From Gammaproteobacteria bacterium (GTDB taxonomy: Bacteria > Pseudomonadota > Gammaproteobacteria > Steroidobacterales > Steroidobacteraceae): a stretch of 8,392 bases of DNA. Where the stretch lies: positions 5,604 through 13,995 of the forward strand of contig PMMB01000054.1 of assembly GCA_003165495.1 (NCBI GenBank). Reading direction: 5' to 3'. Below, piece by piece: positions 1 to 6,661 of this stretch (positions are counted from its first letter, which is position 1; each line of letters begins with the position of its first letter). The position numbers and the translations under genes are program-made. The notes beneath the pieces were generated by a model. That model worked only from the letters and a program-made list of their open reading frames with translations. It was not told the origin of the DNA and did not search any database.

Positions 1-1062
1 GGCTTTGAAATTCTGGCCGGAGGCGGTCTTGGCCGCACGCCCATCATCGGTCAGGTGCTTCGCGAGTTCCTGCCGCGCGAGCATCTGCTGTCGTATCTCG
101 ACGCCATATTGCGCATATACAACTTGGAAGGCCGGCGCGACAACATACACAAGGCACGCATCAAGATTTTGGTGCGCTCGTTGGGAATCGAAGAGTTTCG
201 CAGGCGCGTAGAGGCCGAGTGGGAATTGACACGCGCCGGCGGTCCGCGCGTCGATGACGCCCAGATCGCGCGCCTGCGCAGCTTCTTCAATCCGCCGGCC
301 TATCGAAGTCTGTCGAACACCGAACCCGCAGCCGGGAAAAGCACGGCGTTTCGCGCTTGGTACCGTTACAACACGACGGCGCACAAGGTGCCGGGCTACC
401 GTGCCGTATACGTCTCGCTCAAAAAACCCGACGTGGCCCCCGGTGACATCACGGACACCCAGATGGAATTGGTCGCCGATCTCGCCGATCGCTATAGTTT
501 CGGCGAAGTGCGAGTCACGCACACGCAGAACCTGTTGTTCGCCGATGTGGAGCAGGACAAGACCTTCGAGCTCTGGCAGTCGCTTGAAAAGGCCGGTCTC
601 GCCACGCCGAACATCGGTACCTTGACCGATATGATTTGCTGTCCGGGCCTGGATTTCTGCAGTCTCGCCAACGCCGGCTCCATCGATGTGGCGAAGCTCA
701 TCAATGATCGATTCGACGATTACGATTACCTTTACGACTTGGGCGAACTCGAGATCAAGATGTCGGGCTGCATGAATGCGTGCGGCCATCACCATGTAGG
801 CCACATCGGCATCCTCGGCGTGGATAAGAGCGGCGAGGAGTGGTACCAAATCACCATCGGCGGTGCAGCGGGCGCCGACGCCTCCTTAGGACAGGTCATA
901 GGTCCGTCGGTGGCCAAGACCGATGTAGCCGAAACGATTGCGCGTTTACTCGATGTTTACGTCGAACAGCGGCGCCCGGATGAACGCTTCCTCGATACGG
1001 TGCGCCGTCTCGGTGTGAAGCCATTCAAGGAGAGTGCTTATGCCGCGCCGATTGCTGCGTGA
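1..1062 (+). CDS. cysI: Assimilatory sulfite (nitrite/sulfite) reductase hemoprotein, CysI family, 3' part only
   Basis: The reading frame is open from base 1, so the start lies upstream. The 353 residues here are the C-terminal part of a family usually around 550 residues long. The enzyme reduces sulfite to sulfide with six electrons, using siroheme coupled to a 4Fe-4S cluster in the cytoplasm. The four cluster cysteines are visible as Cx5C (codons at 640 and 658, in CCPGLDFC) and Cx3C (codons at 769 and 781, in GCMNACGHHH). The last cysteine would also be the siroheme ligand. The first residues in the window (GFEILAGGGLGRTPIIG) match the repeated ferredoxin-like half of the family. The gene overlaps the next one by 23 bases. 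No flavoprotein subunit (CysJ) is in view, so the electron donor is unknown. Sulfite rather than nitrite as substrate is inferred from the cys neighbours; sequence alone does not separate the two well. Confidence 0.9.
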   Translation, partial: GFEILAGGGLGRTPIIGQVLREFLPREHLLSYLDAILRIYNLEGRRDNIHKARIKILVRSLGIEEFRRRVEAEWELTRAGGPRVDDAQIARLRSFFNPPAYRSLSNTEPAAGKSTAFRAWYRYNTTAHKVPGYRAVYVSLKKPDVAPGDITDTQMELVADLADRYSFGEVRVTHTQNLLFADVEQDKTFELWQSLEKAGLATPNIGTLTDMICCPGLDFCSLANAGSIDVAKLINDRFDDYDYLYDLGELEIKMSGCMNACGHHHVGHIGILGVDKSGEEWYQITIGGAAGADASLGQVIGPSVAKTDVAETIARLLDVYVEQRRPDERFLDTVRRLGVKPFKESAYAAPIAA

Positions 1063-1549
1063 CGGTCGAATCGTCGACGATGACTGGTCGTACGTTGCAC
1101 AAGTCCAGGGCAACGCGGATGCGGCGCTGATCCTGACCTTGGCGGAATGGCAAAACGAGCGTGCGGCGTGGATAGCGCGCGGTGGGCGGCTGGGTGTCGT
1201 GCTGCTGCCGGCTCACAAGGTGGAATTGTTGGCGCCCGATATTTCGCGATTTGCGCTGATCGGCGCCGAATTTCCCGGACCCAGCGAAGGACGCGGTTAC
1301 TCCCAGGCGCGTCTGCTGCGCGAGCACTGGAAATTTGGCGGCGAGATGCGCGCCACCGGCTACGTGCGCCGCGATCAATTATTTTTCATGGCGCGCTGCG
1401 GCTTCAACAGCTTCGAATTGCCTGATGCCGACATCGAGGACGCGTATACGGCGTTGTCGACTTTTTCGAGCGCCTATCAACCGTCGAACGACGCGGGGCT
1501 CCCGCTCAAGCTACGGCACCGCTGGCGGGATACACCTGCCAGCGCCTGA
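1040..1549 (+). CDS. DUF934 family protein, sulfite-reductase partner of unknown function
   Basis: This 169-residue protein matches the DUF934 family, which typically sits directly after CysI-type reductases in proteobacteria. Landmarks are GRGYSQARLLRE (residues 84-95) and RDQLFFMARCGF (111-122), with a C-terminal LPLKLRHRWR block. I chose the ATG at 1040 over the GTG at 1034 because AAGGAG (1027-1032) sits seven bases before the ATG but only one base before the GTG. The start lies inside the reductase gene (23-base overlap), which suggests translational coupling. It has a single cysteine (120), no signal peptide, no membrane segment and no recognisable flavin, heme or iron-sulfur motif, so it is unlikely to carry electrons through a classical cofactor. 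Its biochemical role is not known to me; an accessory role for the reductase is inferred from position. Its last 44 bases overlap the cysA 3' end on the other strand. Confidence 0.87.
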   Translation: MPRRLLRDGRIVDDDWSYVAQVQGNADAALILTLAEWQNERAAWIARGGRLGVVLLPAHKVELLAPDISRFALIGAEFPGPSEGRGYSQARLLREHWKFGGEMRATGYVRRDQLFFMARCGFNSFELPDADIEDAYTALSTFSSAYQPSNDAGLPLKLRHRWRDTPASA

Positions 1550-2576
1550 GGCGTAGGCCCACTTTCTGACCGACGCTGAAGCGCTCGCCTTCGTAACGCT
1601 CGCGGCTGATTTCCGCTTCCAGCGGCTCATTGACCGGCAGACCTTGGGCAGAGAGTTCCAGACGCACGATCGGCCCGATCACTCGCACGGCGATCACGAT
1701 CGCCGGCCAGCCAACCGCCTCGGGTCCGATTTCAATCTCGTGGGGCCGAATCAGTGCGATGCTATTCGTGGCGCCGCTCGACACGTCCGCAGCGGGTGAG
1801 ATATCGATCGGTCCGACATAGGCACGGCCGTCGCGTAGTTGCACCGGCAGCTCGTTGACTTGGCCCAAGAAACGGTGCACGAAAGCCGAGGTCGGCAAAT
1901 CATAAACCTCGCTTGGAACGCCGGATTGTTCGATTCGCCCTTGATTGAGGACCACGATGGTGTCGGCCACCTCGATCGCTTCCTGCTGATCGTGTGTCAC
2001 GAAAATGCTCGTGAAATGCAGTTCATCATGCAGGCGTCGCAGCCAGCGGCGCAGTTCATGGCGCACTTGGCTGTCGAGGGCGCCGAAGGGCTCATCGAGC
2101 AGCAGCACGTCGGGATCGACCGCCAGCGCGCGTGCGAGAGCCACGCGCTGCCTTTGGCCGCCTGACAGCTGCGCGGGATAACGCTCGCCCGCCCAGCCGA
2201 GCTGCACCAGCTCCAGCAGCGAATGCACCTTCTTGCGTATTTCCGGGCGGCTGGGCCGTTCGCGGCGCGGTTTGACTTTCAAACCGAAGGCAACGTTTTC
2301 AAACACGGACATGTGATGGAACAGAGCGTAGTGCTGGAATACGAATCCGACGTTTCGATCGCGAATCGGCCATAGGGTCGCGTCACGGCCGTCGAACAAC
2401 ACCTGTCCTTCGTCCGGCGTCTCGAGACCGGCAATGATGCGCAGCAGCGTCGTCTTGCCGCATCCCGAGGGACCGAGCAGCGCGATCAATGCGCCCGTCG
2501 GTACGTCCAAATCGATGTTTTTGACGGCGGCGAATTCGCCGAATTGCTTGGTTATGCCGCGTAAAGCGATGCTCAT
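1506..2576 (-). CDS. cysA: Sulfate/thiosulfate ABC transporter ATP-binding protein CysA
   Basis: A 356-residue cytoplasmic ATPase that powers sulfate import through CysT/CysW. In order: Walker A GPSGCGKT (residues 35-42), Q-loop Gln81 in FVFQHYALF, ABC signature LSGGQ (137-141), Walker B LLLDE (158-162), D-loop GALD (165-168) and switch His195 in VTHD. A TOBE-like C-terminal domain follows, including RPHEIEI. The LRRWLRRLHDEL and FTSIFVTHDQ segments are typical of CysA rather than of other importer ATPases. The frame stays open back to 2900, but that extension is the cysW gene in another frame. The ATG at 2576 is preceded by GGAGGG at seven bases and gives the normal family N-terminus (MSIALRGITKQFG). 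Its start overlaps the cysW stop by four bases (ATGA). It is the last gene of the minus-strand operon and runs 44 bases into the opposing DUF934 gene. Confidence 0.96.
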   Translation of the reverse strand: MSIALRGITKQFGEFAAVKNIDLDVPTGALIALLGPSGCGKTTLLRIIAGLETPDEGQVLFDGRDATLWPIRDRNVGFVFQHYALFHHMSVFENVAFGLKVKPRRERPSRPEIRKKVHSLLELVQLGWAGERYPAQLSGGQRQRVALARALAVDPDVLLLDEPFGALDSQVRHELRRWLRRLHDELHFTSIFVTHDQQEAIEVADTIVVLNQGRIEQSGVPSEVYDLPTSAFVHRFLGQVNELPVQLRDGRAYVGPIDISPAADVSSGATNSIALIRPHEIEIGPEAVGWPAIVIAVRVIGPIVRLELSAQGLPVNEPLEAEISRERYEGERFSVGQKVGLRLRRWQVYPASGAVA

Positions 2577-3454
2577 GTATTTTCCCTCCGCGTCCGGTCG
2601 CGCGCTTGGGCGACCGCATGCCGCAGCTCCGGTTGCCGCCATTCCAGAAAGCTCTTGCCCGCCAAGGTCAGCAGCGCCAACAGGGCGAGCAGCGATGCGA
2701 CGGCGAATGCCGCCGTGTAGTTGTATTCGTTGTACAGAATCTCGATGTGCAAGGGCATCGTGTTGGTCAAGCCCCGAATGTGTCCGGAGACCACCGAGAC
2801 AGCGCCGAACTCGCCCATGGCTCTGGCGTTGCAGAGCAAGACGCCGTACATGAGGCCCCAGCGAATATTGGGCAGCGTGACGCGCCAAAAGGTTTGCCAA
2901 CCGGTGGCGCCGAGCGAAAGCGCGGTTTCCTCATCGTCCTTGCCCTGCGCCTGCATCACCGGAATGAGTTCACGGGCAATGAACGGAAATGTGACGAATA
3001 TGGTGGCAAGCACGATGCCCGGCACCGCGAATACCACTCGGATGTGGTGCACTCGCAGATATCCACCGAACCAGCCGTGCGAACCGAAAAGCAGAATGAA
3101 GACGAGCCCGGCAATGACCGGCGACACCGCGAACGGCAAGTCGATGAGTGTAATCAACGTACTCTTGCCGCGAAATTCGAATTTGGCGATCGCCCACGCG
3201 GCGGCCACACCGAACACGAGGTTGCAAGGAACCGCGATGGCTGCGACAGTGAGCGTGAGCTTGACTGCCGCCCACGCCACCGGATCGCAGATCGCAGCAA
3301 CATAAGCGCTGGCGCCTTTGGCCAGCGCCTGGACGAACACCACGAGCAGCGGCAGCACCAGAAACAGGCCCAAAAACAGCAGCGCCACCGCAATCAGCAG
3401 CAGTCGGCTTGGCGCCGGGCGGCGCCCTGCGATACGCGCCTCAGCGCTCGCCAT
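2573..3454 (-). CDS. cysW: Sulfate ABC transporter permease CysW
   Basis: A 293-residue inner-membrane permease, close to the roughly 291 residues of the enteric protein. Several hydrophobic helices are visible: about residues 17-42, 64-90, 101-125, 140-160, 200-223 and 246-266. The cytoplasmic EAA loop that docks onto the ATPase is EETALSLGATGWQTFWRVTLP starting at residue 175, ending in the usual LP. LIDLPFAVSPVIAGL and RAMGEFGAVSVVSGHIRG are strong CysW-type blocks. The ATG at 3454 lies inside the 3' end of cysT (14-base overlap) and has no convincing ribosome binding site, so translation probably depends on cysT. The stop overlaps the cysA start. With CysT it should form the heterodimeric sulfate channel. 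Confidence 0.95.
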   Translation of the reverse strand: MASAEARIAGRRPAPSRLLLIAVALLFLGLFLVLPLLVVFVQALAKGASAYVAAICDPVAWAAVKLTLTVAAIAVPCNLVFGVAAAWAIAKFEFRGKSTLITLIDLPFAVSPVIAGLVFILLFGSHGWFGGYLRVHHIRVVFAVPGIVLATIFVTFPFIARELIPVMQAQGKDDEETALSLGATGWQTFWRVTLPNIRWGLMYGVLLCNARAMGEFGAVSVVSGHIRGLTNTMPLHIEILYNEYNYTAAFAVASLLALLALLTLAGKSFLEWRQPELRHAVAQARDRTRRENT

Positions 3455-4313
3455 GTCGCACCAGGGCCCAGTGTTGTAACGCGTTGATGCCGAGCATGAG
3501 CGCGAAGGACAAGACCAGCATCACCACGGCGATGGCCGTGGCGCCGGCATAATCGTATTGCTCCAATTTGGTGACGATCAGCAGTGGCGCGATCTCGGAT
3601 TTCATCGGCATATTGCCCGCGATGAAAATCACCGAGCCATATTCGCCGACGGCGCGAGCAAAGCTGAGCGCGAACCCGGTGAGCAAGGCCGGCCACAGCG
3701 CCGGCAGTACCACGCGTGCAAAGGCTTGTACCGCCGAAGCGCCGAGAGTGGCCGCGGCCTGCTCCACTTCCTTGTCCAGATCCTCGAGTACCGGCTGCAA
3801 TGTTCGCACCACGAACGGCAATCCGATGAATGTCAGCGCAACGACGATCCCTAACGGCGTGAAAGCCACCTTGATCCCGAACGACAGCAGCCAAATACCG
3901 AGCCAGCCGTTGGGTGCGTACAGCGCGGTCAACGCAATACCCGCCACCGCCGTCGGCAACGCGAACGGTAAGTCCACGATGGCGTCGACGAGCCGCTTGA
4001 ACGGGAACGTGTAACGCACCAGCACCCAGGCGACGTTGAGACCGAAGATCACGTTGATCAGCGCAGCGATCAGAGAAGCGCCGAAGCTCAGGCGCAACGA
4101 TGCGATTACTCTGGGGGCCGTCACGACGTCCCAGAAGTGGCCCCAGCCCAATCCCAGGCTGCGAATGAACACCGCCGACAGAGGAATCAGCACAAGCAAT
4201 GACAGATACACCATGGTGTAGCCGAGGGTCAGCCCAAAGCCCGGCAGCACCCGCTGCGGCAGCCGCAGCGGGGTAGGTCTTTTGAGCTCGACTGCCGCGA
4301 CGGGCGTTGCCAT
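3441..4313 (-). CDS. cysT: Sulfate ABC transporter permease CysT (CysU)
   Basis: A 290-residue inner-membrane permease and partner of CysW. It shows the family N-terminus RVLPGFGLTLGYT (from residue 21), multiple hydrophobic helices (about 28-50, 73-98, 108-132, 150-170, 207-232 and 257-277), the DLPFALPTAVAG block (114-125) and the EAA loop EQAAATLGA (184-192). ARAVGEYGSVIFIAGNMP (from 219) is a hallmark of CysT. An in-frame ATG exists at 4355, but only the ATG at 4313 is preceded by a plausible AGGA five bases upstream, so I start there; the extra 14 residues would not resemble the family. It follows sbp after 96 bases containing hairpins and overlaps cysW by 14 bases. Confidence 0.94.
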   Translation of the reverse strand: MATPVAAVELKRPTPLRLPQRVLPGFGLTLGYTMVYLSLLVLIPLSAVFIRSLGLGWGHFWDVVTAPRVIASLRLSFGASLIAALINVIFGLNVAWVLVRYTFPFKRLVDAIVDLPFALPTAVAGIALTALYAPNGWLGIWLLSFGIKVAFTPLGIVVALTFIGLPFVVRTLQPVLEDLDKEVEQAAATLGASAVQAFARVVLPALWPALLTGFALSFARAVGEYGSVIFIAGNMPMKSEIAPLLIVTKLEQYDYAGATAIAVVMLVLSFALMLGINALQHWALVRHGER

Positions 4314-4377
4314 GGGTGTCCTGAAATCGAGTTGGGTGCGCGCCTTGGGCGCCATCGCCGGCAGCGTCGCCGGACAC

Positions 4378-4401
4378 TGTTCTGAAGCGCTCTTCAGGAC
4401 A
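4378..4401 (-). repeat. Hairpin between sbp and cysT
   Basis: An inverted repeat of ten-base arms (4378-4387 and 4392-4401) around a four-base loop. On the minus-strand transcript it reads TGTCCTGAAG, loop AGCG, CTTCAGAACA, pairing at nine of ten positions (one C-A mismatch). No T-run follows it on that strand, so it does not look like an intrinsic terminator. A second small GC-rich stem (CCGGC/GCCGG, 4358-4373) sits between it and cysT. In binding-protein transporter operons such hairpins can protect the upstream message and favour excess binding protein; that role is inferred here. Confidence 0.5.
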
Positions 4402-4409
4402 ATTCGCGA

Positions 4410-5420
4410 TTACTGACCGTAGATCCTGTCGAAGGTACCATGGTCCGCGAAATGAGTGGCCTGGGCACGGGCCCAGCCGCCGAATACGGCATCGATGGTA
4501 ACCAACTGCGGGATGTTTGCGAATTGCGTTGCGTATCGGGCCGCAACGGCCGGATCGCGCGGGCGATAAAAGTGCTTTGCTGCAATTTCCTGGCCTTGCT
4601 TGGAATAAAGATATTTCAGGTACTCTTCGGCCACCTTGCGGGTGCCGTGCTGGTCGACGTTCTGGTCCACGATGCTGACCGGCGGTTCTGCCACGATGCT
4701 GAGCGAAGGTGCGACGATATCGAACTTGGCGGGGCCCAACTCTTTCACGGCGAGATAGGCTTCATTTTCCCAGGCGAGCAACGCGTCGCCGATGCCGCGT
4801 TCCACGAAAGTCACCGTTGCGCCGCGCGCGCCGGAGTCGAGAACGGGCACGTTGTGGTAAAGCTTCTTCACGAAAGCCTCCGCGGTGACATCATTGCCGC
4901 CGGGCTGCTTCAGCGCCCAGGCCCACGCGGCCAGATAATTCCAGCGCGCCCCGCCCGAGGTTTTCGGACTCGGGGTTATGACCGAGACGCCCGGCCGCAC
5001 CAAATCGCTCCAATCATGGATGTTTTTCGGATTGCCTTTGCGCACCAGAAAAACGATGGTCGAGGTATAGGGCGTGCTGTTGTCGGGTAAGCGCGTCTGC
5101 CAGTTCGCCGGGATCAGGCCGCCTGGGATCGCCAGCGCATCGATGTCGTAAGCCAGCGCCAATGTCACCACATCGGCCTCGAGTCCATCGATCACCGAGC
5201 GCGCCTGCTTTCCCGATCCGCCATGGCTTTGGTTGACGCGCACCGTATCGCCGGTCTTGCCCTTCCAGTAGGCCGCGAACGCCTTGTTGTAATCCTCATA
5301 CAGCTCGCGAGTGGGATCGTAGGAAACATTCAGCAGCGTGGACGCGGCCGCGTGCGCCGCCGACCCCATTAATATGACAATCAGGGTCAACGCGAACCGT
5401 CTGCCGTTGTGTTCGATCAT
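4410..5420 (-). CDS. sbp: Periplasmic sulfate-binding protein Sbp
   Basis: A 336-residue precursor that binds sulfate in the periplasm and hands it to CysT/CysW/CysA. The N-terminus looks like a Sec signal peptide: basic MIEHNGRR, hydrophobic FALTLIVILMGSA (9-21), and likely cleavage after AHA (residue 24). The mature protein opens with LLNVSYDPTRELY, diagnostic of the Sbp/CysP family. Signature 1 of the prokaryotic sulfate-binding family fits residues 53-65 (KGKTGDTVRVNQS), followed by HGGSGKQ. Signature 2 is SPKTSGGAR (151-159), with Ser where Asn is usual. LDSGARG (194-200), TFVERGIGD and YRPRD are also typical. It resembles enteric Sbp more than CysP, although here it replaces CysP at the head of the transporter genes. 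The ATG at 5420 has GGGTGG three bases upstream, a short spacing. It follows cysB by 99 bases on the same strand. Confidence 0.96.
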   Translation of the reverse strand: MIEHNGRRFALTLIVILMGSAAHAAASTLLNVSYDPTRELYEDYNKAFAAYWKGKTGDTVRVNQSHGGSGKQARSVIDGLEADVVTLALAYDIDALAIPGGLIPANWQTRLPDNSTPYTSTIVFLVRKGNPKNIHDWSDLVRPGVSVITPSPKTSGGARWNYLAAWAWALKQPGGNDVTAEAFVKKLYHNVPVLDSGARGATVTFVERGIGDALLAWENEAYLAVKELGPAKFDIVAPSLSIVAEPPVSIVDQNVDQHGTRKVAEEYLKYLYSKQGQEIAAKHFYRPRDPAVAARYATQFANIPQLVTIDAVFGGWARAQATHFADHGTFDRIYGQ

Positions 5421-5468
5421 TAGCCACCCGCTCTAAAACGCGCTCGAGCAGCGAAACTTGAGAAGGCT

Positions 5469-5503
5469 AACGCCTGGCGTTGCGCGCCGGAAGTACCATC
5501 CGG
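5469..5503. repeat. Two inverted repeats in the cysB-sbp gap
   Basis: The 99-base gap between cysB and sbp holds a 13-base palindrome, AACGCC-T-GGCGTT (5469-5481), and a second inverted repeat, CCGGA/TCCGG (arms 5487-5491 and 5499-5503, seven-base loop). Neither is followed by a clear T-run on the minus strand, so a strong terminator is not supported. They could be an operator for sbp, a partial terminator or an RNA-stability element. I could not identify a convincing sigma-70 promoter for sbp in this gap, so sbp may be read from the cysB transcript. Confidence 0.35.
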
Positions 5504-5519
5504 ACATCTGCATATACGC

Positions 5520-6503
5520 TTACGGCATGTCGCGAAGCGGAATGTGCAGATCCTCCAAAATGCGATCCACCTCTTCCTGGGTCTCCAATTTTTCGGTTTC
5601 ACGCACCAATTTGCGAGGCAGGTGAGGCGCCAGCAGTTCGATGAACTCATACATGTAGGCGCGCAACAGCGCGCTGCGGCGGAATCCGATCCAGGTGGTA
5701 TGTCCTTCGAACAGATGGGCCGCATCGAGTACGACCAGATCTCCGTCGGTGGCGGGATCGATGGCCAGCCGTGCCAAAATGCCTACCCCTAAGCCGATGC
5801 GCACATAGGTCTTGATCACGTCCGAGTCGCGCGCCGTCAGCGCCACGTCGAGCGACAAGCCGGCGGTTTCGAAAAGAGCGGGTAGCGAGGATCGGCCGGA
5901 AATGCTGAATACATAGGTGACGATCGGATACTCAGCCAGTTTCTTGAGCGTCAGTTTGCCGGCCGACGCCAGCGGGTGGCCGCGCGGTACGACCACCGCT
6001 CGATGCCAGCGATACACCGGCAGACGCACCAGATGCGGGAATTGTTCCTCCGAACCCGTGGCGATGGCGAAATCGACACGGTCGCGTGCGACCATTTCGG
6101 CGATTTGCTCCGATGTGCCTTGGTGCAAATGCAGACGCACCTTCGGATACTTGAGTCGAAAGGCGCGAATCACCTGCGGCAGCACGTAACGCGCCTGGGT
6201 ATGCGTGGTTGCGATCGACAGGGTGCCGCCGTCGGCCTTGCGCAGCTCCGCGGAGGTGCGGCGAATATTCTGCATTTCACGCAGAATGCTGGTGGCGCGC
6301 GAAATAATTTCCTCGCCCGCGTCGGTGGTCCGGGTCAGCGCACGGCCCTCGCGCTCGAACAGTTGAAAGCCGAGCTCCTCCTCGAGCAACTTCAGCTGGC
6401 GACTGACTCCGGGTTGCGAGGTGTGCAACTGCCGTGCAGCCGCGGTTATGTTCAAGCCGTTTTCATGGACTGCTACCAGATAGCGCAATTGTTGGAACTT
6501 CAT
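5520..6503 (-). CDS. cysB: LysR-type transcriptional regulator of sulfur assimilation, CysB family
   Basis: A 327-residue regulator, close to the 324 residues of enteric CysB. The N-terminal winged helix-turn-helix spans about residues 1-60 (MKFQQLRYLVAV, then TAAARQLHTSQPGVSRQLKLLE). The effector-binding domain contains ATTHTQARYVLP, with Thr100, Thr102 and Gln103 at the numbers I recall for the sulfate/acetylserine pocket of CysB, and IAT with Thr149. The position matching Thr202 is Ser202 (ISGRS). The DSDVIKTYVRIGLGVGILA and GFRRSALLRAYMYEFI blocks are also strongly CysB-like. The paralogue Cbl shares this architecture, but divergent linkage to cysH and the high similarity favour CysB. It probably activates the cluster when cysteine is scarce and may repress itself; this is inferred from family behaviour. 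The ATG at 6503 lacks a strong ribosome binding site. Confidence 0.93.
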   Translation of the reverse strand: MKFQQLRYLVAVHENGLNITAAARQLHTSQPGVSRQLKLLEEELGFQLFEREGRALTRTTDAGEEIISRATSILREMQNIRRTSAELRKADGGTLSIATTHTQARYVLPQVIRAFRLKYPKVRLHLHQGTSEQIAEMVARDRVDFAIATGSEEQFPHLVRLPVYRWHRAVVVPRGHPLASAGKLTLKKLAEYPIVTYVFSISGRSSLPALFETAGLSLDVALTARDSDVIKTYVRIGLGVGILARLAIDPATDGDLVVLDAAHLFEGHTTWIGFRRSALLRAYMYEFIELLAPHLPRKLVRETEKLETQEEVDRILEDLHIPLRDMP

Positions 6504-6526
6504 CGCCCGGACGGCCCTGTCGTTAA

Positions 6527-6554
6527 TTGAGTGTTTGTCCCCATAGGATATAAG
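6527..6554 (+). promoter_or_regulatory. Candidate sigma-70 promoter toward cysH
   Basis: TTGAGT (6527-6532; four of six -35 consensus bases) and TATAAG (6549-6554; five of six -10 bases) are separated by 16 bases. Transcription would start near 6561 and leave a leader of about 139 bases before cysH. The weak -35 fits a promoter that needs an activator such as CysB. The call rests on consensus matching only. Confidence 0.35.
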
Positions 6555-6575
6555 TTTGGAGCGCTCTGCGCTTAA
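6547..6575 (-). promoter_or_regulatory. Candidate sigma-70 promoter toward cysB
   Basis: On the minus strand TTAAGC (6575-6570) and TATATC (6552-6547) are spaced by 17 bases, matching three and four consensus positions respectively. Transcription would start near 6540, about 36 bases before the cysB ATG. Its -10 element overlaps that of the candidate cysH promoter, as in many LysR-type divergent loci, so the two could not be occupied at once. The match is weak. Confidence 0.25.
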
Positions 6576-6577
6576 GC
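6560..6577. promoter_or_regulatory. Palindromes in the cysB-cysH control region
   Basis: AGCGC-TCT-GCGCT (6560-6572) is a perfect 13-base inverted repeat and runs into the eight-base palindrome GCTTAAGC (6570-6577). They lie just downstream of the candidate cysH -10 and across the candidate cysB -35. Binding of an autorepressing LysR-type protein here is plausible but unproven; no established CysB consensus could be matched with confidence. Confidence 0.3.
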
Positions 6578-6605
6578 TAGTCGTTGCCGGCCGCCATCAC
6601 TAAAA

Positions 6606-6621
6606 CGCATGTCCTCATGCG
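6606..6621. repeat. Perfect 16-base inverted repeat upstream of cysH
   Basis: CGCATG-TCCT-CATGCG has six-base arms (6606-6611 and 6616-6621) and a four-base loop. As DNA it could be an operator; as RNA it would fold as a small hairpin in the cysH leader if transcription begins near 6561. It directly abuts the first CTATAGTT box at 6622. Confidence 0.4.
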
Positions 6622-6661
6622 CTATAGTTCGTTTCGCGAAGACACCGCGCGCCCTATAGTT
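6622..6661 (+). repeat. Direct repeat of CTATAGTT, 32 bases apart
   Basis: The octamer CTATAGTT occurs at 6622-6629 and 6654-6661, a spacing of about three helical turns. Each copy contains TATAGT, five of six bases of a -10 element, but neither has a good -35 at 16-18 bases. They may be alternative -10 elements of activator-dependent promoters nearer to cysH, or a tandem protein-binding site. The eight-base palindrome TTCGCGAA (6633-6640) lies between the copies, and TTCGC-A-GCGAA (6672-6682) lies after them. Confidence 0.35.

Noticed and set aside
1500..1600. Bidirectional terminator between the convergent operons
   Set aside because: No stem-loop with a T-run was found, and both strands are coding across the junction.
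2577..2900. 108-residue N-terminal extension of the cysA frame
   Set aside because: It lies over the 3' part of cysW in another frame, has no ABC-protein features, and the ATG at 2576 has a good GGAGGG and the family N-terminus.
2606..3487. 293-codon plus-strand open frame over cysW
   Set aside because: Its translation is rich in Gln, Arg and His with no domain; it is an antisense shadow of cysW, whose protein is clearly recognisable.
4314..4355. Upstream ATG for cysT at 4355
   Set aside because: No ribosome binding site precedes it and the added residues do not resemble the family; the ATG at 4313 has AGGA at five bases.
3394..4377. 327-codon minus-strand open frame over cysT
   Set aside because: It is a same-strand shadow in a different frame with an Arg-, Ala- and Gly-rich translation and no membrane helices, while cysT is unmistakable.
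4440..5090. 216-codon plus-strand open frame antisense to sbp
   Set aside because: No recognisable domain or ribosome site; explained by the high GC content and the strong sbp coding signal opposite.
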